A DNA stretch of 64,000 nucleotides from Bacteroidales bacterium (lineage in GTDB: Bacteria; Bacteroidota; Bacteroidia; Bacteroidales; ML635J-15). This document shows, one piece after another, positions 18,383-26,780 of this stretch; position 1 is the first letter of the stretch; every line of letters starts with the position of its first letter. The notes under the pieces were generated by a model. It ran no database searches. It saw only the letters and a list, made by a program, of their open reading frames with translations, and had not been told where the DNA came from. The stretch is taken from NCBI GenBank assembly GCA_031275085.1, contig JAISPG010000078.1:186001-250000 (forward strand). Direction: 5' to 3'. A program made the translations under genes and the position numbers.

Positions 18383-19114
18383 ATGAAAGAGAATAAATAC
18401 GATGACTTGACATTTTTTGAACAATATGAAAAAATGAACCGCTCACAAAAAGGGCTTGAGGCCGCTGGTGAATGGAGCGTCCTCAAAAGTATGTTACCTG
18501 ATTTTACAGAAAAGGATGTGCTTGATCTTGGTTGCGGATTTGGCTGGCACTGCCGGTATGCAATAGAAAATGGAGCAAAGTCGGTTATTGGTGTGGACAT
18601 TTCTGAAAAAATGCTTGAAAAAGCAAAAAAAATTAACAATTTAAAAGGAATCAGCTACATTAAAAAAGCTCTTGAAGATGTGGATTATCCTATTGAACAA
18701 TTTGATATTGTATTAAGTTCTCTGACGTTTCATTATGTAGAGTTGTTTGATACGGTCAGTAAAAATATTTATAAATGGCTTAAACCTAAAGGACATTTTA
18801 TTTTTTCAGTCGAACATCCTATTTTTACCGCATCCGGAAGTCAAGATTGGATATATGGAGAAGCCGGAAAAAAACTTTATTGGCCTGTAGATAATTACTT
18901 TAAAGAAGGAAAACGAGAAGCAATATTTTTGGGTGAAAAAGTTGTAAAATATCACAAAACCCTGACAACCTATATAAGTACATTGCTTAAACAAGGTTTT
19001 AAAATCAACGAAATTATTGAGCCCGAACCAAGTAAAAAAATGTTGGAGGAATTTTCAGAAATGGAAGATGAATTACGTCGTCCGATGATGTTATTGATTT
19101 CGACAGAAAAATAG
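18383..19114 (+). CDS. SAM-dependent methyltransferase (class I)
   Basis: 243 residues with a full class I Rossmann fold: motif I VLDLGCGFGWHCRYAIENGA near 50-68, motif II GVDISEKMLEKA near 73, motif IV FDIVLSSLTFHYVE near 111. The SVEHPIFTASGSQDW segment and the insert after it are typical of a broad group annotated as small-molecule methyltransferases. The substrate is unknown. It ends before a hairpin terminator and the left end of the integrated element. Confidence 0.88.
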   Translation: MKENKYDDLTFFEQYEKMNRSQKGLEAAGEWSVLKSMLPDFTEKDVLDLGCGFGWHCRYAIENGAKSVIGVDISEKMLEKAKKINNLKGISYIKKALEDVDYPIEQFDIVLSSLTFHYVELFDTVSKNIYKWLKPKGHFIFSVEHPIFTASGSQDWIYGEAGKKLYWPVDNYFKEGKREAIFLGEKVVKYHKTLTTYISTLLKQGFKINEIIEPEPSKKMLEEFSEMEDELRRPMMLLISTEK

Positions 19115-19148
19115 ACTAAAGGGAACTTCATATAAGATACATAAAAAT

Positions 19149-19182
19149 AAAAAATGGTTAACTGTTCAGTAACCATTTTTTA
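19149..19182. terminator. Hairpin terminator next to attL
   Basis: AAAAAATGGTTA / TAACCATTTTTTAT stem with a 9-base loop. On plus it ends the methyltransferase transcript. On minus it would have been the terminator of the tRNA gene before integration. Confidence 0.7.
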
Positions 19183-19185
19183 TTT

Positions 19186-19228
19186 GTGGTCCCTCTAGGG
19201 CTTGAACCTAGGACCCCCTGATTATGAG
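19186..19228. repeat. attL, left copy of the 43-bp core repeat
   Basis: Identical over 43 bases to the 3' half of the tRNA at the right end, from the anticodon loop through the discriminator base. It is the displaced original tRNA 3' end, left next to the old chromosomal terminator at 19149-19182. Confidence 0.95.
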
Positions 19229-19289
19229 AAATAAATAAATTTCACACAACACGATGTTATTCAAATAATTACGAATGCGAGTTTAGCCA

Positions 19290-19315
19290 AACTGAACCAA
19301 TAGTGAACTAATTTT
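19290..19315. promoter_or_regulatory. Integrase arm-type sites, left end
   Basis: A pair of CTGAAC/GTGAAC repeats spaced 11 bases apart. The 26-base block differs at one position from 63233-63258 at the other end of the element. Placement 60-90 bases inside attL fits arm-type binding sites of a tyrosine recombinase. Confidence 0.6.
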
Positions 19316-19459
19316 ATTGAAAATAAAATTAACTTTTTTTTAACAATTTATTTTTATCTTAATTTCGTAATCAATGTTTTTCTTATCTTTTTACCTATTG
19401 TTTATTTTTAAATCCACATTTATTTTGTGCAATATTAAAAATATTTTAGAAAACTAAAA

Positions 19460-19888
19460 TTACGCTTCCTTATTCTTCTCCGCAACCACAATTTCCCAAA
19501 ACTCAGATGTCATTTTAAGTGTACTTATCATAAACTTTTGGTCTTCCAAAATCTCATTCTTTTCCTTTATAATCTCGTTCTTTTCTTCTATGATTTTGTC
19601 TTTCTCAATTATTAATCGCTCCAATTCATTATTTTTTTTATCTTTTTCAGCGAGTGTCTCAAAATCAAGCGTTTCAAAATCAAAACCATTATCTACAAAA
19701 AACAAATTAGGATCAACATTTAGAGCATTAGCAATACTTAACAAAGTACTTAACTTTATATCCTCAAGTTTAAAACTTTTATGCAGCCCTGTTTCAGAAT
19801 AATCAATCATTTCAGCCAGTTCTTTCTGGCTGATTTTCTTAATTTTCATTATTTTTTTAACATTTTCTAAAATTTGAGAGCTTTTCAT
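19460..19888 (-). CDS. XRE-family repressor with coiled-coil tail
   Basis: 142 residues. Residues 8-62 are an HTH_3/XRE domain (MKIKKISQKELAEMIDYSE, then LSTLLSIANALNVDPNLFF). Residues 80-125 are a strongly charged coiled coil with a repeated EKNEI pattern, suitable for dimerisation; there is no LexA-type peptidase. It is divergent from the early genes, with a promoter between them, the usual place of a lysogeny repressor. This suggests induction by a route other than RecA-driven self-cleavage. Confidence 0.85.
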   Translation of the reverse strand: MKSSQILENVKKIMKIKKISQKELAEMIDYSETGLHKSFKLEDIKLSTLLSIANALNVDPNLFFVDNGFDFETLDFETLAEKDKKNNELERLIIEKDKIIEEKNEIIKEKNEILEDQKFMISTLKMTSEFWEIVVAEKNKEA

Positions 19889-19971
19889 TTTTTTATTTTA
19901 TGTTTTCAGATCTTGATATTACAGCAAATAAATACAAAATTTTACTTTTTTCCAATTTTTTCCTCAACTTT

Positions 19972-20004
19972 TTTGCAATTATCAAATAATTAATTTTATA
20001 TTTG
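19972..20004 (+). promoter_or_regulatory. Bacteroidota promoter for the early module
   Basis: TTTG at 19972-19975 and TATATTTG at 19997-20004, with 21 bases between, match the -33/-7 consensus TTTG / TAnnTTTG. The first early gene starts 49 bases further on. Confidence 0.65.
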
Positions 20005-20052
20005 TTCCGTAAAGCTAATTAAATTTTTAATAACTAAATAAATTATTTAAGT

Positions 20053-20157
20053 ATGGAAGCTCTAATTAATCCAATGAAAAAGGTTGATGAAAAACGGAAA
20101 CCCCACTTTAACGAGAAATTTTATTTGTTATCCTATTTATCACAAATCGACTTCTAA
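20053..20157 (+). CDS. 34-residue early peptide
   Basis: An intact small frame (MEALINPMKK onward, ending QIDF) that is the first frame after the early promoter. It is basic in the middle. It has no homologue that I recognise and could be a leader peptide or a small regulator. The support is position only. Confidence 0.35.
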   Translation: MEALINPMKKVDEKRKPHFNEKFYLLSYLSQIDF

Positions 20158-20309
20158 TTTTTAAAGATTAAAATTAAATCATTTCATTTTTATTAGAATT
20201 TTACTGGTAGTCGTGTAAAGACACTATGTTAGAATTGGGTAAAGCTCAATGTGTTACAATTATGTACATTGTTAACAGTAGGATTCTTTTGCCAAAATTT
20301 AAAAGAAAT

Positions 20310-20597
20310 ATGAAACAAAATTGTACAAAAAAAGAATTACCAAAAATTGAAAATAATGTAGGTATTGATAAAGAATGGTTAAGCTTCGATGACATTTGTT
20401 TTCTATATGGTATTACCTCCCAAAAAGGAGCTTACGAAATACGCATAAGAAAAGAAATAACCGTAAGTAAACACCCTTTAAATAACAAGAAGTACATATA
20501 CCTAAGGTCGGATATTGAAGAAAAAATCCGCATGAATACAATTCATAAACAAACAATGAAAGGAGAAATCATTGATTTTGAAGAAGATTATTTATAA
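20310..20597 (+). CDS. Small DNA-binding-like early protein
   Basis: 95 residues from the internal Met (MKQNCTKKEL); the frame is open to an ATG at 20226, so the N-terminus is uncertain. The segment LSFDDICFLYGIT...IRIRKEITVSKHPLNNKKYIYL (not contiguous) reads like a MerR/excisionase-type winged helix: a helix-turn-helix followed by a strand and an R/K-rich wing, then RSDIEEKI. This would suit an excisionase or early regulator. A hairpin lies directly behind the gene. Confidence 0.5.
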   Translation: MKQNCTKKELPKIENNVGIDKEWLSFDDICFLYGITSQKGAYEIRIRKEITVSKHPLNNKKYIYLRSDIEEKIRMNTIHKQTMKGEIIDFEEDYL

Positions 20598-20616
20598 AGA
20601 AATTTAACAACAGGAA

Positions 20617-20672
20617 ACAAGTAAGGGCGTGCCCACATGTAGTTGGAAGCTCATAAAGCACGTCCCCCTTGT
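20617..20672 (+). terminator. Hairpin between early genes
   Basis: Arms ACAAGTAAGGGCGTGC / GCACGTCCCCCTTGT with one bulge and a 25-base loop, 19 bases before the next gene. It lacks a T-tract, so attenuation or RNA processing is more likely than full termination. Confidence 0.45.
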
Positions 20673-20691
20673 ACCATAAAAAAACAAATAT

Positions 20692-22065
20692 ATGAATTAT
20701 TTTTTAATTGATAAGCAATTATCAGAGCTTAATTATAGACTGTATTCCATTGTCTATAACCAAAACAAAGAAAGCAAATACCGCTTAAAGAAACAGCACG
20801 AACAATATTTTGAGAAATTGCTAAAACAGGCAAACGGACAACTTTATGAACGAAATAAGGCAGGAAAGACTGTAAATGAAGCCGTACTATATACAAATTC
20901 CGAGCATTTAGGCAAAGTTTTAGGTTGTTCTGCCCGGACAATCAGAAATTATAATACCAGGTTAATAGAAGCCGGAATTGTCGTAAAAAAATATCATGGA
21001 CATACTCATGACTACGAACTGATATTTAATGAATTTCTTGTACCGTTAAAAGACCGGAATGATATAAACGGGCATTGGTTAGCCTATGATAAAGAACCAA
21101 AAGCAATAAGTTTTGCAAGGTATATCCAAAATGAATATATGCGGAAAGATATTCCTTCACTAAAAGAATTACAGGTTCATTATAATAACCAATTAATAGA
21201 AAAGGAAGACGTAAATAATCAAAATTCAGAGCAAAAATTAACTCTTGAAGCACTAAATAAAAAATACAGCCAAACCTACGTTTACAGCATTAAAGATTAT
21301 TTACGCCTGATTAGTGATTTTGGCTATTTAAACGCCAAAATCGACATAGCCAATGACGTAGCCACAGGAAACAAGGACAGGGCAAAGCCATTGGAAAAAG
21401 CAGACGAAAAAAAAGATATTCCGCCGGCGAAAATTCCGGTTCCGGCAAGTCCGCAACAGAAAATCCTGAAAAAAATTAAATCCGAACACATGTTGACAGT
21501 ACTGAAAACATCTTGTTTAGAGGAGCTGAAATATGTATTTGCATATATTCTGTTTGCTTATTCTATTGATAAAATCCCTAACTGGAAAAATACTGTTTAT
21601 CCGAAAGTTGTTGAAAATACTGTATTATATATTGCCGAAAACTACTTTGCAGAATTTAAAACCAAATCCGAACTTGATAAAGCATCGGTAACTTATCAGA
21701 AAACAATTGATATTTCATCTAGGATTATCCGTAAAAAACTGTATTCAGGACAATGGCAGAACTATTGGGTTTTCCCTCAAACATTCTTTTCTCTTGAATA
21801 TAAAAATGGCTTTCTGAAAGCATATCAATTACAGAAAGAAAAGCAAACCGAAAAACAAAAATCCCATTTAAATAAACAAAGAGTTGAAGTAAATGACAGA
21901 TTGAATGAAATCTTGAAAGAATATTTTGCAAATCCTCATAAAACCAACTATAAGAAATTGCTTGAAAAGGTAAGGAATACCATTCCATGCCGTGAAGAAC
22001 AATTTAAACACTGCATTGAAAATAATATACAAAAAGTAGAAAATTATTACTCAAAAACAGCATAG
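20692..22065 (+). CDS. Early wHTH protein, possible replication initiator
   Basis: 457 residues with no known full-length family that I recognise. Residues 60-115 contain a winged helix (NSEHLGKVLGCSARTIRNYN, then LIEAGIVVKKYHGHTHDYEL). The middle has a Pro/Lys linker (near 250-265), and the C-terminal half is helical and basic (FKHCIENNIQKVENYY at the end). Its position as the largest early gene, ahead of a J-domain gene, makes a replication-initiation role plausible. It could also be a transcription factor. Confidence 0.5.
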   Translation: MNYFLIDKQLSELNYRLYSIVYNQNKESKYRLKKQHEQYFEKLLKQANGQLYERNKAGKTVNEAVLYTNSEHLGKVLGCSARTIRNYNTRLIEAGIVVKKYHGHTHDYELIFNEFLVPLKDRNDINGHWLAYDKEPKAISFARYIQNEYMRKDIPSLKELQVHYNNQLIEKEDVNNQNSEQKLTLEALNKKYSQTYVYSIKDYLRLISDFGYLNAKIDIANDVATGNKDRAKPLEKADEKKDIPPAKIPVPASPQQKILKKIKSEHMLTVLKTSCLEELKYVFAYILFAYSIDKIPNWKNTVYPKVVENTVLYIAENYFAEFKTKSELDKASVTYQKTIDISSRIIRKKLYSGQWQNYWVFPQTFFSLEYKNGFLKAYQLQKEKQTEKQKSHLNKQRVEVNDRLNEILKEYFANPHKTNYKKLLEKVRNTIPCREEQFKHCIENNIQKVENYYSKTA

Positions 22066-22068
22066 TCT

Positions 22069-22320
22069 ATGGGACATCCATGTAAAGAAAACAGTAAATA
22101 TAAGATGTGGATTGGCTTTGAAGGAGAAAAACCGAATATAATAAGATACAGCTTTCCTACCCTTGATAAACGAGGTGCTGAATACCAATTCAATTACATG
22201 TATCAGAATCTACTTTCTAAACAGTTTAACCACAATTATAACTGTACTTACTTTATTGAAGTAGCAACAGATATAAAACTAAAGAAAGTAGAAAAAGGCG
22301 GTGTAATTACAAATTTATGA
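22069..22320 (+). CDS. Hypothetical 83-aa early protein
   Basis: Starts three bases after the preceding stop, so it is translationally linked. It is a mixed alpha/beta protein rich in Tyr, Asn and Lys (FPTLDKRGAEYQFNYMYQNL). No domain was recognised and no signal peptide is present. Confidence 0.5.
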   Translation: MGHPCKENSKYKMWIGFEGEKPNIIRYSFPTLDKRGAEYQFNYMYQNLLSKQFNHNYNCTYFIEVATDIKLKKVEKGGVITNL

Positions 22321-22339
22321 TTATCAAAAAATAAATACC

Positions 22340-22705
22340 ATGAAAAACAGATTTAAAGGATTAAGTTTTGACGAAGCTAAAAAATTATACCGTAATTTAG
22401 CAAAACAATGCCACCCCGACAAAGGTGGCACTCCCGAAGAATTTCATAAATTAACAATAGAATTTGAGGAATATGTAAAAAGTTCTAATAACCTAAAAAG
22501 CGACAAAACAACCTCAACTAATATGGAAAGCCTAATTAACGAATTACTTAATATCGTTCCTGAACAATATATAAATCTATTTACCGAAAGTTCGCTTTAT
22601 AAGGTTTTCTCATCGGGAATTATATCCGATGCTTTAGGCTTTTTGGGTAAAGACTATGAGAAAATAAAGAGTATTGAAAATTTGATCCGTAATATAAAAC
22701 AATAG
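22340..22705 (+). CDS. J-domain protein
   Basis: 121 residues. Residues 8-48 form a J-domain core: LSFDEAKKLYRNLAKQCHPD with the HPD tripeptide that stimulates DnaK ATPase, then KGGTPEEFHKLTIEFEEYV. There is no Gly/Phe region, zinc finger or substrate domain; the C-terminal 70 residues are helical and unfamiliar. A stand-alone J-domain in the early module suggests recruitment of host DnaK, for example to remodel an initiator complex, as large T antigen and lambda-type systems do by other means. Confidence 0.85.
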   Translation: MKNRFKGLSFDEAKKLYRNLAKQCHPDKGGTPEEFHKLTIEFEEYVKSSNNLKSDKTTSTNMESLINELLNIVPEQYINLFTESSLYKVFSSGIISDALGFLGKDYEKIKSIENLIRNIKQ

Positions 22706-22709
22706 TAAT

Positions 22710-22952
22710 ATGTATAGTATTAAAAATGGCTACATTTATGATAATGGACTGGAAACAGGTGTAAAAGCAAAATACAGTAAAAAAGAAATATATCAGCTGT
22801 ATAGTTGGAATAGGGAAACCGGGCGTAAAATGCTTTTGGAAATTGCACATAAAGTATATAAACGCTATCCTGATGGGACTTATAAAACTTCAAAAAAGAC
22901 TTTCACACCTAATGAGTTATGTTATATTTTAGATTATTTTGGGTTGCCGTGA
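22710..22952 (+). CDS. Hypothetical 80-aa early protein
   Basis: Last gene of the early module, four bases after the J-domain gene. The segment ETGVKAKYSKKEIYQLYSWN may be a small helical DNA- or protein-binding unit. It is convergent with the LytTR regulator. No family was recognised. Confidence 0.45.
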   Translation: MYSIKNGYIYDNGLETGVKAKYSKKEIYQLYSWNRETGRKMLLEIAHKVYKRYPDGTYKTSKKTFTPNELCYILDYFGLP

Positions 22953-22960
22953 AATTATTT

Positions 22961-24085
22961 CTATTCAATAGCATGATAACCTCCAGATCTGGCTGAACCT
23001 CTATATTCAATAAGTCCTTTATCTTTCAGGCTTTTTATATTTCTGTCAATAGTTCTTTTAGATTTATTAATATTATTAGATATTTCAGAAAATTTACAAT
23101 TTGGATGTTTTAATATGTATTCAAAAATTTCATTTTCGAGAAAATTTAGTTCAAAATTTGACTCTTTTTCTTTATTTTTCTTTGCCAAATTTTCGAATTT
23201 TACCAAATTTTCTTTGCCATTTTTAAATTTTTCTTTGCCAATTTGTTCTTTGGTTTTTGCAATGAAATTATTTGAAATTTGGTTTCCAAATTTTTCTAAT
23301 TCTGATAAAACATTTTCTTTATATTTTGGAGATATTGATAAAGCAACATGCTTATTTTCTTCAATAAGATCTAATATTACAAAAGAATCATTATATTCAA
23401 TAACCTGGGAAATCAAAATAATATTATTTTTGCTGATTCTCAAATATGATTTTTCAGGTAATAAATCTTCTATGTTTTTTAGATATATCTGTTGAAAGTA
23501 TTTTTCTCCCGTTATCATATGGAAACAAGTATAGCTGTTGCTATGTGATAAATATGCAATATCGGATATTTTTATAATTTTAACTGACTTATTTGAACTT
23601 GATACCATAACAGCAATAGTTTGAACACTTTCGGCTATTGCTTTACTTTCGGCAATATATTTTGATGATAAATTCTGATAAAGCCTAACAACAAAAAAGA
23701 AAAGGAAAAAACAGGCTGCTCTTATTAGATAAATGAAAGACTGTACTTTTAAATACTCATTTAGAACATCTTCAGGTATATCATCAGGAATACACTGAAC
23801 AATTACAGGCTTAAATAAAAGATGCTCCCCTATTGCAACTATAAAGACCGATAAACCGGCAATAATCCAGTATGCAACTAATCTACCTGTTTGAAAATAT
23901 TGAGGAATAAGCACAAAATAATTAAAATATACCATTACCATTAGTATTACAACACATATATACTCTCTATAAACATGCGAACCTGATGATGGTCTTATAA
24001 ACGAGTAAGTTGCAAAAAAATAAAAAATTACTATCCAAAAAAAGGTATGTAATGCTATGTTTAAAATTTTATGTTTAGTATTCAT
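22961..24085 (-). CDS. Membrane-bound LytTR regulator with C-terminal winged helix
   Basis: 374 residues. Four predicted membrane helices occupy residues 8-140 (FFWIVIFYFFATYSF, VVILMVMVYFNYFVL, WIIAGLSVFIVAIG, IRAACFFLFFFVVRL), like a sensor-kinase membrane part without the kinase. Residues 170-255 are a LytTR DNA-binding domain (IAYLSHSNSYTCFHM, LRISKNNIILI). A Lys/Glu-rich linker follows, then a winged helix at 320-374 (FSEISNNINKSKRTIDRNIK). It stands at the head of the RiPP region, divergent from it, and is the likely controller. Two DNA-binding domains on one membrane protein is unusual. Confidence 0.8.
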   Translation of the reverse strand: MNTKHKILNIALHTFFWIVIFYFFATYSFIRPSSGSHVYREYICVVILMVMVYFNYFVLIPQYFQTGRLVAYWIIAGLSVFIVAIGEHLLFKPVIVQCIPDDIPEDVLNEYLKVQSFIYLIRAACFFLFFFVVRLYQNLSSKYIAESKAIAESVQTIAVMVSSSNKSVKIIKISDIAYLSHSNSYTCFHMITGEKYFQQIYLKNIEDLLPEKSYLRISKNNIILISQVIEYNDSFVILDLIEENKHVALSISPKYKENVLSELEKFGNQISNNFIAKTKEQIGKEKFKNGKENLVKFENLAKKNKEKESNFELNFLENEIFEYILKHPNCKFSEISNNINKSKRTIDRNIKSLKDKGLIEYRGSARSGGYHAIE

Positions 24086-24244
24086 CTGATATTATTTTTT
24101 ATAAAATTAGATTATTATTTATTCAAAAAAAATAAAATTTCAGCAGAATTTCACCATTATTTCACTTTATTTTTAAAATATCATTTTTGATATAAAATCT
24201 TTAGTATTTTGGAGTAAGAATATTAGTAATTTAATTCAAATATT

Positions 24245-24760
24245 ATGAAAAGAAAATACCCTTTTTTATTATTGTCATTATTCATTGTTTTTTCATGCAC
24301 AAAAAAAGAAAACGCTCAATCAACTAATATTGATTACGAGCATCGTGCCATTCCGATTGAAATTAATAGTAAGAGTACCAGTTCTCATTCAGGTAATGGA
24401 TACTTATTAATAACTAAATCCGGTCATTTAGCAAACGGTTGTAGCGGATGTGTTAAAGTTGGAGACTATTACATGCATGTGGATTGTTCCGGTGCAGGTA
24501 ATGCATGTAATCTTTCTGCAGGGATTGCATTATACAATGCTAATGGTAATTTCTATGATGCTATCACTATTGAAGAAAATGAACTTACCGACAACGATAT
24601 TTTTGTTATGCCCGACCGCTCTCTTTATGTTGGCGAAGAAGACAATCAACAGGTATGGCTTAATATTCCCGGACAATTATCGGTTAAAGATAGCGAAAGC
24701 GGACAGTTTGTTTTTAACGATGTGTATTTTTCAAATAATAAAGTGTTTGAAAATGAGTAA
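24245..24760 (+). CDS. RiPP-locus lipoprotein
   Basis: 171 residues with a signal peptide and lipobox Cys near residue 18 (IVFSCTKK). Three to four Cys lie in a Gly-rich segment near 65-95 (NGCSGCVKVGDYYMHVDCSG), possibly disulfide-bonded. It precedes the Cys-rich precursor and its maturase, so an immunity or receptor role for the peptide is a reasonable guess. No family was recognised. Confidence 0.55.
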   Translation: MKRKYPFLLLSLFIVFSCTKKENAQSTNIDYEHRAIPIEINSKSTSSHSGNGYLLITKSGHLANGCSGCVKVGDYYMHVDCSGAGNACNLSAGIALYNANGNFYDAITIEENELTDNDIFVMPDRSLYVGEEDNQQVWLNIPGQLSVKDSESGQFVFNDVYFSNNKVFENE

Positions 24761-24822
24761 AAATATTAAATATATTAAGATAATTTATTTACAAGTCTCA
24801 CCAGCTAGCAGATAAATATAAA

Positions 24823-24839
24823 AGCCTCCCTTGTAGGCT
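24823..24839 (+). terminator. Weak hairpin after the lipoprotein gene
   Basis: AGCCT / AGGCT five-pair stem with a seven-base loop, 63 bases after the stop, followed by AT-rich sequence without a T-run. The 332-base gap to the precursor gene also holds the inverted repeat at 24950-25013 and no other gene. Confidence 0.35.
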
Positions 24840-24949
24840 ATAAATACAAGAAAATTGCGAGAGTTCTTATAATTTTAACTTAAAAACAAAGAAGGCGGTG
24901 TAAAAGTAATAAAATTTGTTAAACTAATCAAAAGTTGGAAAGTTTGACA

Positions 24950-25013
24950 CACTATGTTTTAGATTTAAATAAAATAAGTTTAAATACTTACAAAAAATTT
25001 AAATATCATAGTG
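24950..25013 (+). promoter_or_regulatory. Inverted repeat upstream of the Cys-rich precursor
   Basis: CACTATG...ATTTAAAT and ATTTAAAT...CATAGTG form an imperfect 64-base palindrome about 80 bases before the precursor start. It is a candidate operator for the neighbouring LytTR-wHTH protein or a leader hairpin. Confidence 0.4.
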
Positions 25014-25092
25014 CATAAACAGAGAATAAATAAAGCAATTGTATAAAGTTTTATTAAAAAAATAATTAAATAATTATTAAAAATTATAAATT

Positions 25093-25368
25093 ATGTCAGA
25101 AATTAAAATAATAAATAAAGGAAAAACTACATTTCCAATTTCTAAAACAACTGTTCCATTTTTATTATCTGATGCAGAATTAGCTCAGATACATGGTGGA
25201 GCATCTGGAACATGTGGTACAAAATATATATTATGTGATGGAAATAAAAAAGACAAATGCACAGGCGGTTATGAAGGCTGTTGTACAGATCCTGAAGGTT
25301 GTAAAACAGTTACTTGTACCACGAGATTTGTGTGGAAACCAGTTACTGTTGCAGTTCAAATTCCTTAG
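25093..25368 (+). CDS. Cys-rich RiPP precursor with double-Gly leader
   Basis: 91 residues. The leader ends at SDAELAQIHGG (cleavage after Gly37), the form cut by C39 peptidase-ABC exporters. The predicted core of about 54 residues contains seven Cys, with CC and CxxxxC spacing, and several Gly and Lys, then a hydrophobic Val/Pro tail. The radical SAM/SPASM gene follows directly after an intergenic hairpin, so thioether (sactipeptide or ranthipeptide-like) crosslinks are a fair hypothesis; plain disulfides are the alternative. Confidence 0.85.
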   Translation: MSEIKIINKGKTTFPISKTTVPFLLSDAELAQIHGGASGTCGTKYILCDGNKKDKCTGGYEGCCTDPEGCKTVTCTTRFVWKPVTVAVQIP

Positions 25369-25385
25369 TTTAACATAATAAAACA

Positions 25386-25436
25386 AAGAAGATATTCGAG
25401 TCTTAAACATTTATATAAGATTTCGAATATCTTCTT
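25386..25436 (+). terminator. Attenuator-like hairpin between precursor and maturase
   Basis: AAGAAGATATTCGA / TCGAATATCTTCTT, a perfect 14-bp stem with a 23-base loop and only a weak T-rich tail. Partial termination here would give more precursor than enzyme mRNA, as is common in RiPP operons. Confidence 0.65.
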
Positions 25437-25463
25437 ATATTAACCATTTAAAAATATAAAAAT

Positions 25464-26771
25464 ATGATTTGGTCAAAATATAATCTCCTTTTTAAATCTG
25501 AAAAATATGGGTTTTTGTTATATAACTCCCTTTCCAATTGTTTTATAGAATTAAAAGAAAATCTCTATAATATGTTGACTAATATTGATAAGTCTGATAA
25601 TAATTTGGAAAAAAAATTACCTGAAAATATTGTAGAGCCTTTAAAAGAACATAGAATTTTAGTTAATAGCGATTTAGATGAATTTTACAACATAAAATAT
25701 CAAACACTTTTTAATAGATTTTATGATAAACATCTTGAGCTAACAATAAATCCTACTTTAGCATGTAATTTTGCATGTCCCTATTGTTTTGAAGAAAATA
25801 AAACTTTTTCAACAATGACTGATGAAATTGAAAATAATTTGATTAAATTTATTGATAGTTATAAAACTATTAATGGGCTTAGTGTTGTATGGTTTGGAGG
25901 AGAACCTTTAATGGCATTTAATCGCATTGAGAGTATTTCCAAAAAAATATTGGAAAAAGATATAGCCTATGAAGCAAAAATGATTACAAACGGATATTTA
26001 TTATCAGAAAAAATAATAAATTCTTTAGAAAAATTAAAAATAAATTCTTTGCAGATAACTCTAGATGGTACAGAAGACGCTCATAATTCACGACGCTTCC
26101 TTCATAATGGAAAAGGAACATTTAATAAAATAATATCAAATATTGAATCAATTTTAACAAATAGTCCTAAAACTCAAATTATAATTAGGGTCAATATAGA
26201 TGAAACAAATGCAGGGCAGTTTGTTGAGATTTATAAATATTTATTAAATAAATGGAAGCATCTTAAAAATCCTAATTTTTATATCGTTCCAGGATTTGTT
26301 GAACAAAGCAATGTTTGTAGCTCTGTTTCTGGATGTTTATTTGATAGGAAAAAGAAAGTTAAATTTTTGGGTGAATTATATGAAAATTATGGCTTAAATT
26401 CTCTCGGTTTTTATCCAGAAAATGATAAGTATGAATGTCCGGCAAGGAATCCATACCATTTAACAATTGGCCCTGAGGGCGAATTATATAAATGTTGGAA
26501 TGATATCGGAAATGTAGAAAAAATTGTGGGTAATATTAATATAAAAGGCTCTTTAAACAACACATTATTGACAAGATATTATACCGCAGCAGACCCATTA
26601 GAGGATGTAAAATGTATTAATTGTTTTCATTTTCCGACATGTGGAGGAGGTTGTCCCTATTTGAGAATAGAGGGATTATATAATAATGTTGAAGTTGATA
26701 CTTGTTGCCTAATTAAAGATAATGCAATTCAATTTTTAGAATGGCATTATGATTTTCAAAGAAATTTTTAA
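25464..26771 (+). CDS. Radical SAM/SPASM peptide maturase
   Basis: 435 residues. The radical SAM cluster motif CNFACPYCFE (CxxxCxxC) is near residue 100, with WFGGEPL near 147 as the SAM-binding GGEP. The C-terminal SPASM region has Cys clusters for auxiliary 4Fe-4S centres (YKCWND near 345; CINCFHFPTCGGGCPYL near 388-404; CC near 421). The N-terminal 90 residues resemble a RiPP precursor-binding domain. It should modify the Cys-rich precursor encoded just upstream in the cytoplasm. Confidence 0.9.
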   Translation: MIWSKYNLLFKSEKYGFLLYNSLSNCFIELKENLYNMLTNIDKSDNNLEKKLPENIVEPLKEHRILVNSDLDEFYNIKYQTLFNRFYDKHLELTINPTLACNFACPYCFEENKTFSTMTDEIENNLIKFIDSYKTINGLSVVWFGGEPLMAFNRIESISKKILEKDIAYEAKMITNGYLLSEKIINSLEKLKINSLQITLDGTEDAHNSRRFLHNGKGTFNKIISNIESILTNSPKTQIIIRVNIDETNAGQFVEIYKYLLNKWKHLKNPNFYIVPGFVEQSNVCSSVSGCLFDRKKKVKFLGELYENYGLNSLGFYPENDKYECPARNPYHLTIGPEGELYKCWNDIGNVEKIVGNINIKGSLNNTLLTRYYTAADPLEDVKCINCFHFPTCGGGCPYLRIEGLYNNVEVDTCCLIKDNAIQFLEWHYDFQRNF

Positions 26772-26780
26772 ATAAAAGAT

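Noticed and set aside
24450-24815. Overlapping plus-strand frame inside the RiPP-locus lipoprotein
   Set aside because: It lies in another frame of a gene with a clear lipoprotein signal and has no recognisable content.
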